Positions 5,374 through 6,022 of a stretch of 6,022 bases of DNA are shown one piece after another; within the stretch, counting starts at the first letter, position 1, and each line of letters starts with the position of its first letter. Made by a program: the position numbers and the translations under genes. The notes below the pieces were generated by a model. That model was not told where the DNA came from. It was given only the letters and a program-made list of their open reading frames with translations, and did no database searches. Origin of the DNA: CAJBIL01 sp049295655 (GTDB taxonomy: Bacteria; Pseudomonadota; Gammaproteobacteria; Burkholderiales; Rhodocyclaceae); NCBI GenBank assembly GCA_049295655.1, contig JBAQRB010000250.1, positions 1 through 6,022 on the forward strand, given 5' to 3'.

Positions 5374-5678
5374 GCGAAGTTCCCGACGAGACGACCTTCC
5401 AGCGGCTGCTGGCAAACCAGAAAACCGAAGCCAGGGCCTTCCTGACCGACGTGCTGCGCATGCGCGGCCTGATGCCCCTGTTGATGAAAAACCGCAATGG
5501 CGGGGCATGGACTTCCGAGGAGAGAACCGAGCTGCTCGCCCAGCTGCGCACGCTTTCCCGCATCTCGCCGTATCTGCTTTTCCTGATGCTGCCCGGTTCG
5601 GCGCTCCTGCTGCCGGCCTACGCCTGGTGGCTCGACCGCCGGCGCAAGGGGCGGACGACGCTCTCCTCCGGTATTTGA
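5370..5678 (+). CDS. short LETM1-like membrane protein
   Basis: This 102-residue protein closes the operon; its ATG overlaps the previous stop (ATGA). Residues 1-55 are hydrophilic and mostly helical (QRLLANQKTEARAFLTDVLR). Residues 58-90 hold LRTLSRISPYLLFLMLPGSALLLPAYAWW, followed by a basic DRRRKGR. The arrangement of a helix, then ISPYLLFLMLPGSALLLP, resembles the core of LETM1-like proteins, where an LLLIPGGSLLLP-type motif sits next to the membrane. LETM1 itself is a mitochondrial inner-membrane protein tied to cation exchange and ribosome binding. This bacterial version is much shorter than LETM1, and function cannot be carried over. The usual E. coli neighbour at this point, yqjF (DoxX family), is not what this is. 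Family assignment is by motif from memory and moderately sure; the gene itself is well supported. Confidence 0.72.
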   Translation: MSEVPDETTFQRLLANQKTEARAFLTDVLRMRGLMPLLMKNRNGGAWTSEERTELLAQLRTLSRISPYLLFLMLPGSALLLPAYAWWLDRRRKGRTTLSSGI

Positions 5679-5703
5679 AGGGAAAGTAGGGCATTGAAGT
5701 TGG

Positions 5704-5736
5704 CGACCTGAGCAAGCCTTCAGCAAGTTCAGGTCG
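5704..5736. repeat. degenerate palindromic repeat of the 'ARPELVEG' intergenic type
   Basis: Arms CGACCTGA (5704-5711) and TCAGGTCG (5729-5736) are perfect 8-bp inverted repeats around a 17-nt centre. The inner CCTTCAGCAAGTTCAGG (5717-5733) resembles the common bacterial intergenic repeat CCTTCGACAAGCTCAGG, and translated on the minus strand it gives RARPELAEG, close to the ARPELVEG string that this repeat family produces in many genomes. It begins 25 nt after the last gene of the yqj-type operon and may stabilise or end that transcript, though no T-tract follows. Assignment to the family is from recalled sequence. Confidence 0.55.
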
Positions 5737-5756
5737 TGCTCGCCCCATCATCGGCT

Positions 5757-5814
5757 GCAGCGATAGCGTACCGGCCTCACACTTAATGGTGTCCAGCACA
5801 CCGCAGATCGCTGC
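5757..5814. repeat. imperfect long inverted repeat in the operon tail
   Basis: GCAGCGAT (5757-5764) and ATCGCTGC (5807-5814) are perfect 8-bp arms. Inside them GCG (5766-5768) can pair with CGC (5802-5804), and a nested alternative hairpin GGTGT-CCAGC-ACACC lies at 5788-5802. The element sits directly beside the palindromic repeat at 5704-5736 in sequence without a convincing gene. It could be part of a composite repeat, a small non-autonomous mobile element or a structured RNA tail. No target-site duplication was recognised. Confidence 0.4.
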
Positions 5815-5838
5815 CGTCACACAACCAGCAGCGCCCTC

Positions 5839-5942
5839 AAAATCACTCGGGCAACCCGACCATGAGCAACATCTCGGCGATCTTCGTCGCCATCCAGCGG
5901 GCGCTCAAGGTGGAGATTCAGACCCGCATCGTGCTCGCCTGA
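5839..5942 (+). pseudogene. possible remnant of an addiction-module antitoxin C-terminus
   Basis: A frame ending at TGA (5940-5942) reads NHSGNPTMSNISAIFVAI followed by QRALKVEIQTRIVLA. The GNPT...LSAIFxAL...LKVE pattern resembles the C-terminal end of HigA-like addiction-module antidote proteins, which commonly read ALSxxGNPTLxxLxAVLxALGLRL. The only in-frame ATG (5862) would give just 26 residues, has no Shine-Dalgarno, and lies right behind a tight hairpin. Upstream, restoring one A to the AAAA run at 5839-5842 would put an Ala-Leu in frame, as the family expects, but further upstream no helix-turn-helix is visible. I read it as a truncated, possibly frameshifted fragment. The alternative is chance similarity or a 26-residue small protein at 5862-5942. 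Confidence 0.3.
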
Positions 5943-5957
5943 CCGCAATCACTTTTT

Positions 5958-6022
5958 TCAGCCAGCGTGGGCGGAAACTCCAAACCGCAAACCGGTGGCC
6001 TTGAGTACGGCGTTCAGGGTCT
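5958..6022 (-). CDS. HigA-like addiction-module antitoxin, C-terminal fragment
   Basis: On the minus strand a frame enters from the right edge and ends at TGA (5960-5958). The 20 visible residues read TLNAVLKATGLRFGVSAHAG. This matches the typical C-terminus of short HTH antitoxins of type II addiction modules (the putative addiction-module antidote/HigA-like group), which end in a helix of the form LxAVLKALGLRLxV plus a short tail. In that group the antitoxin is normally about 100 residues, binds and neutralises a RelE/HigB-like toxin, and represses its own operon. The toxin gene usually lies upstream, here beyond 6022. Only the end of the gene is inside the window, so the call rests on one helix pattern. 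Confidence 0.5.
   Translation of the reverse strand, partial: TLNAVLKATGLRFGVSAHAG

Larger units (their letters stand above)
5679..5957. other. gene-poor, repeat-bearing tail between the yqj-type operon and the antitoxin gene
   Basis: These 279 bases hold no intact gene that I can support. They contain the palindromic repeat (5704-5736), the longer inverted repeat (5757-5814), a small hairpin TCGGG-CAA-CCCGA (5847-5859) and a possible antitoxin remnant (5839-5942). Open frames crossing the region on either strand have compositions and products without recognisable domains. This looks like a decayed or accessory junction at the edge of the conserved block. Confidence 0.6.

Noticed and set aside
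4948..5820. Minus-strand frame of about 290 codons across the YqjK-like and LETM1-like genes
   Set aside because: Arg/Ala/Pro-rich shadow translation that also runs through the ARPELVEG-type repeat; no domain visible.
5786..6004. Plus-strand frame of 72 codons in the tail
   Set aside because: No ribosome-binding site, no recognisable domain, and it overlaps both the antitoxin remnant and the minus-strand antitoxin end in other frames.

Overview
The window is GC-rich bacterial chromosome with dense, mostly housekeeping gene content. The PyrE, GatA/GatB and exonuclease III proteins, together with a yqjD/yqjE/yqjK-type cluster, point to a betaproteobacterium. Rhodocyclales relatives (Dechloromonas, Azonexus, Accumulibacter) are my best guess from recalled protein similarity; no search was run.

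Layout. (1) 1-2609, plus strand: the 3' part of gatA, a small cysteine-rich lipoprotein gene, and complete gatB. gatA and gatB encode two subunits of the tRNA-dependent amidotransferase that makes Gln-tRNA(Gln) and/or Asn-tRNA(Asn) from mischarged precursors. The lipoprotein gene sits between them with short gaps, so it is probably cotranscribed, although it has no obvious link to translation. (2) 2610-2735: a convergent gap between gatB and pyrE. It holds a strong hairpin that can serve as a terminator in both directions, a 20-bp perfect palindrome, and a possible 32-residue ORF that overlaps the end of pyrE in another frame. (3) 2736-4207: pyrE (minus strand, pyrimidine synthesis) and an exonuclease III/AP endonuclease gene (plus strand, DNA repair), divergent across only 41 bp. 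(4) 4208-4322: a gap with a terminator-like hairpin, then 4323-5678, a tightly packed plus-strand cluster of four small membrane-associated proteins: DUF883 (YqjD/ElaB type), YqjE type, YqjK type and a short LETM1-like protein. The last three junctions are 12 nt apart, 20 nt overlapping and ATGA overlapping, so this is almost certainly one translationally coupled operon. It probably acts at the inner membrane, perhaps in ribosome tethering or stress adaptation. (5) 5679-6022: a repeat-rich tail. It contains a degenerate palindromic repeat of the widespread 'ARPELVEG' kind, a longer imperfect inverted repeat, a probable broken antitoxin remnant on the plus strand, and the 3' end of a HigA-like addiction-module antitoxin gene entering from the right on the minus strand.

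No rRNA, tRNA, CRISPR array or intact insertion sequence was recognised. The left 5.7 kb is ordinary core genome. The most unusual points are the lipoprotein inserted in the gat operon, the LETM1-like fourth member of the yqj-type operon, and the accessory tail with repeats and antitoxin pieces. I did not find convincing evidence of an entirely new system.
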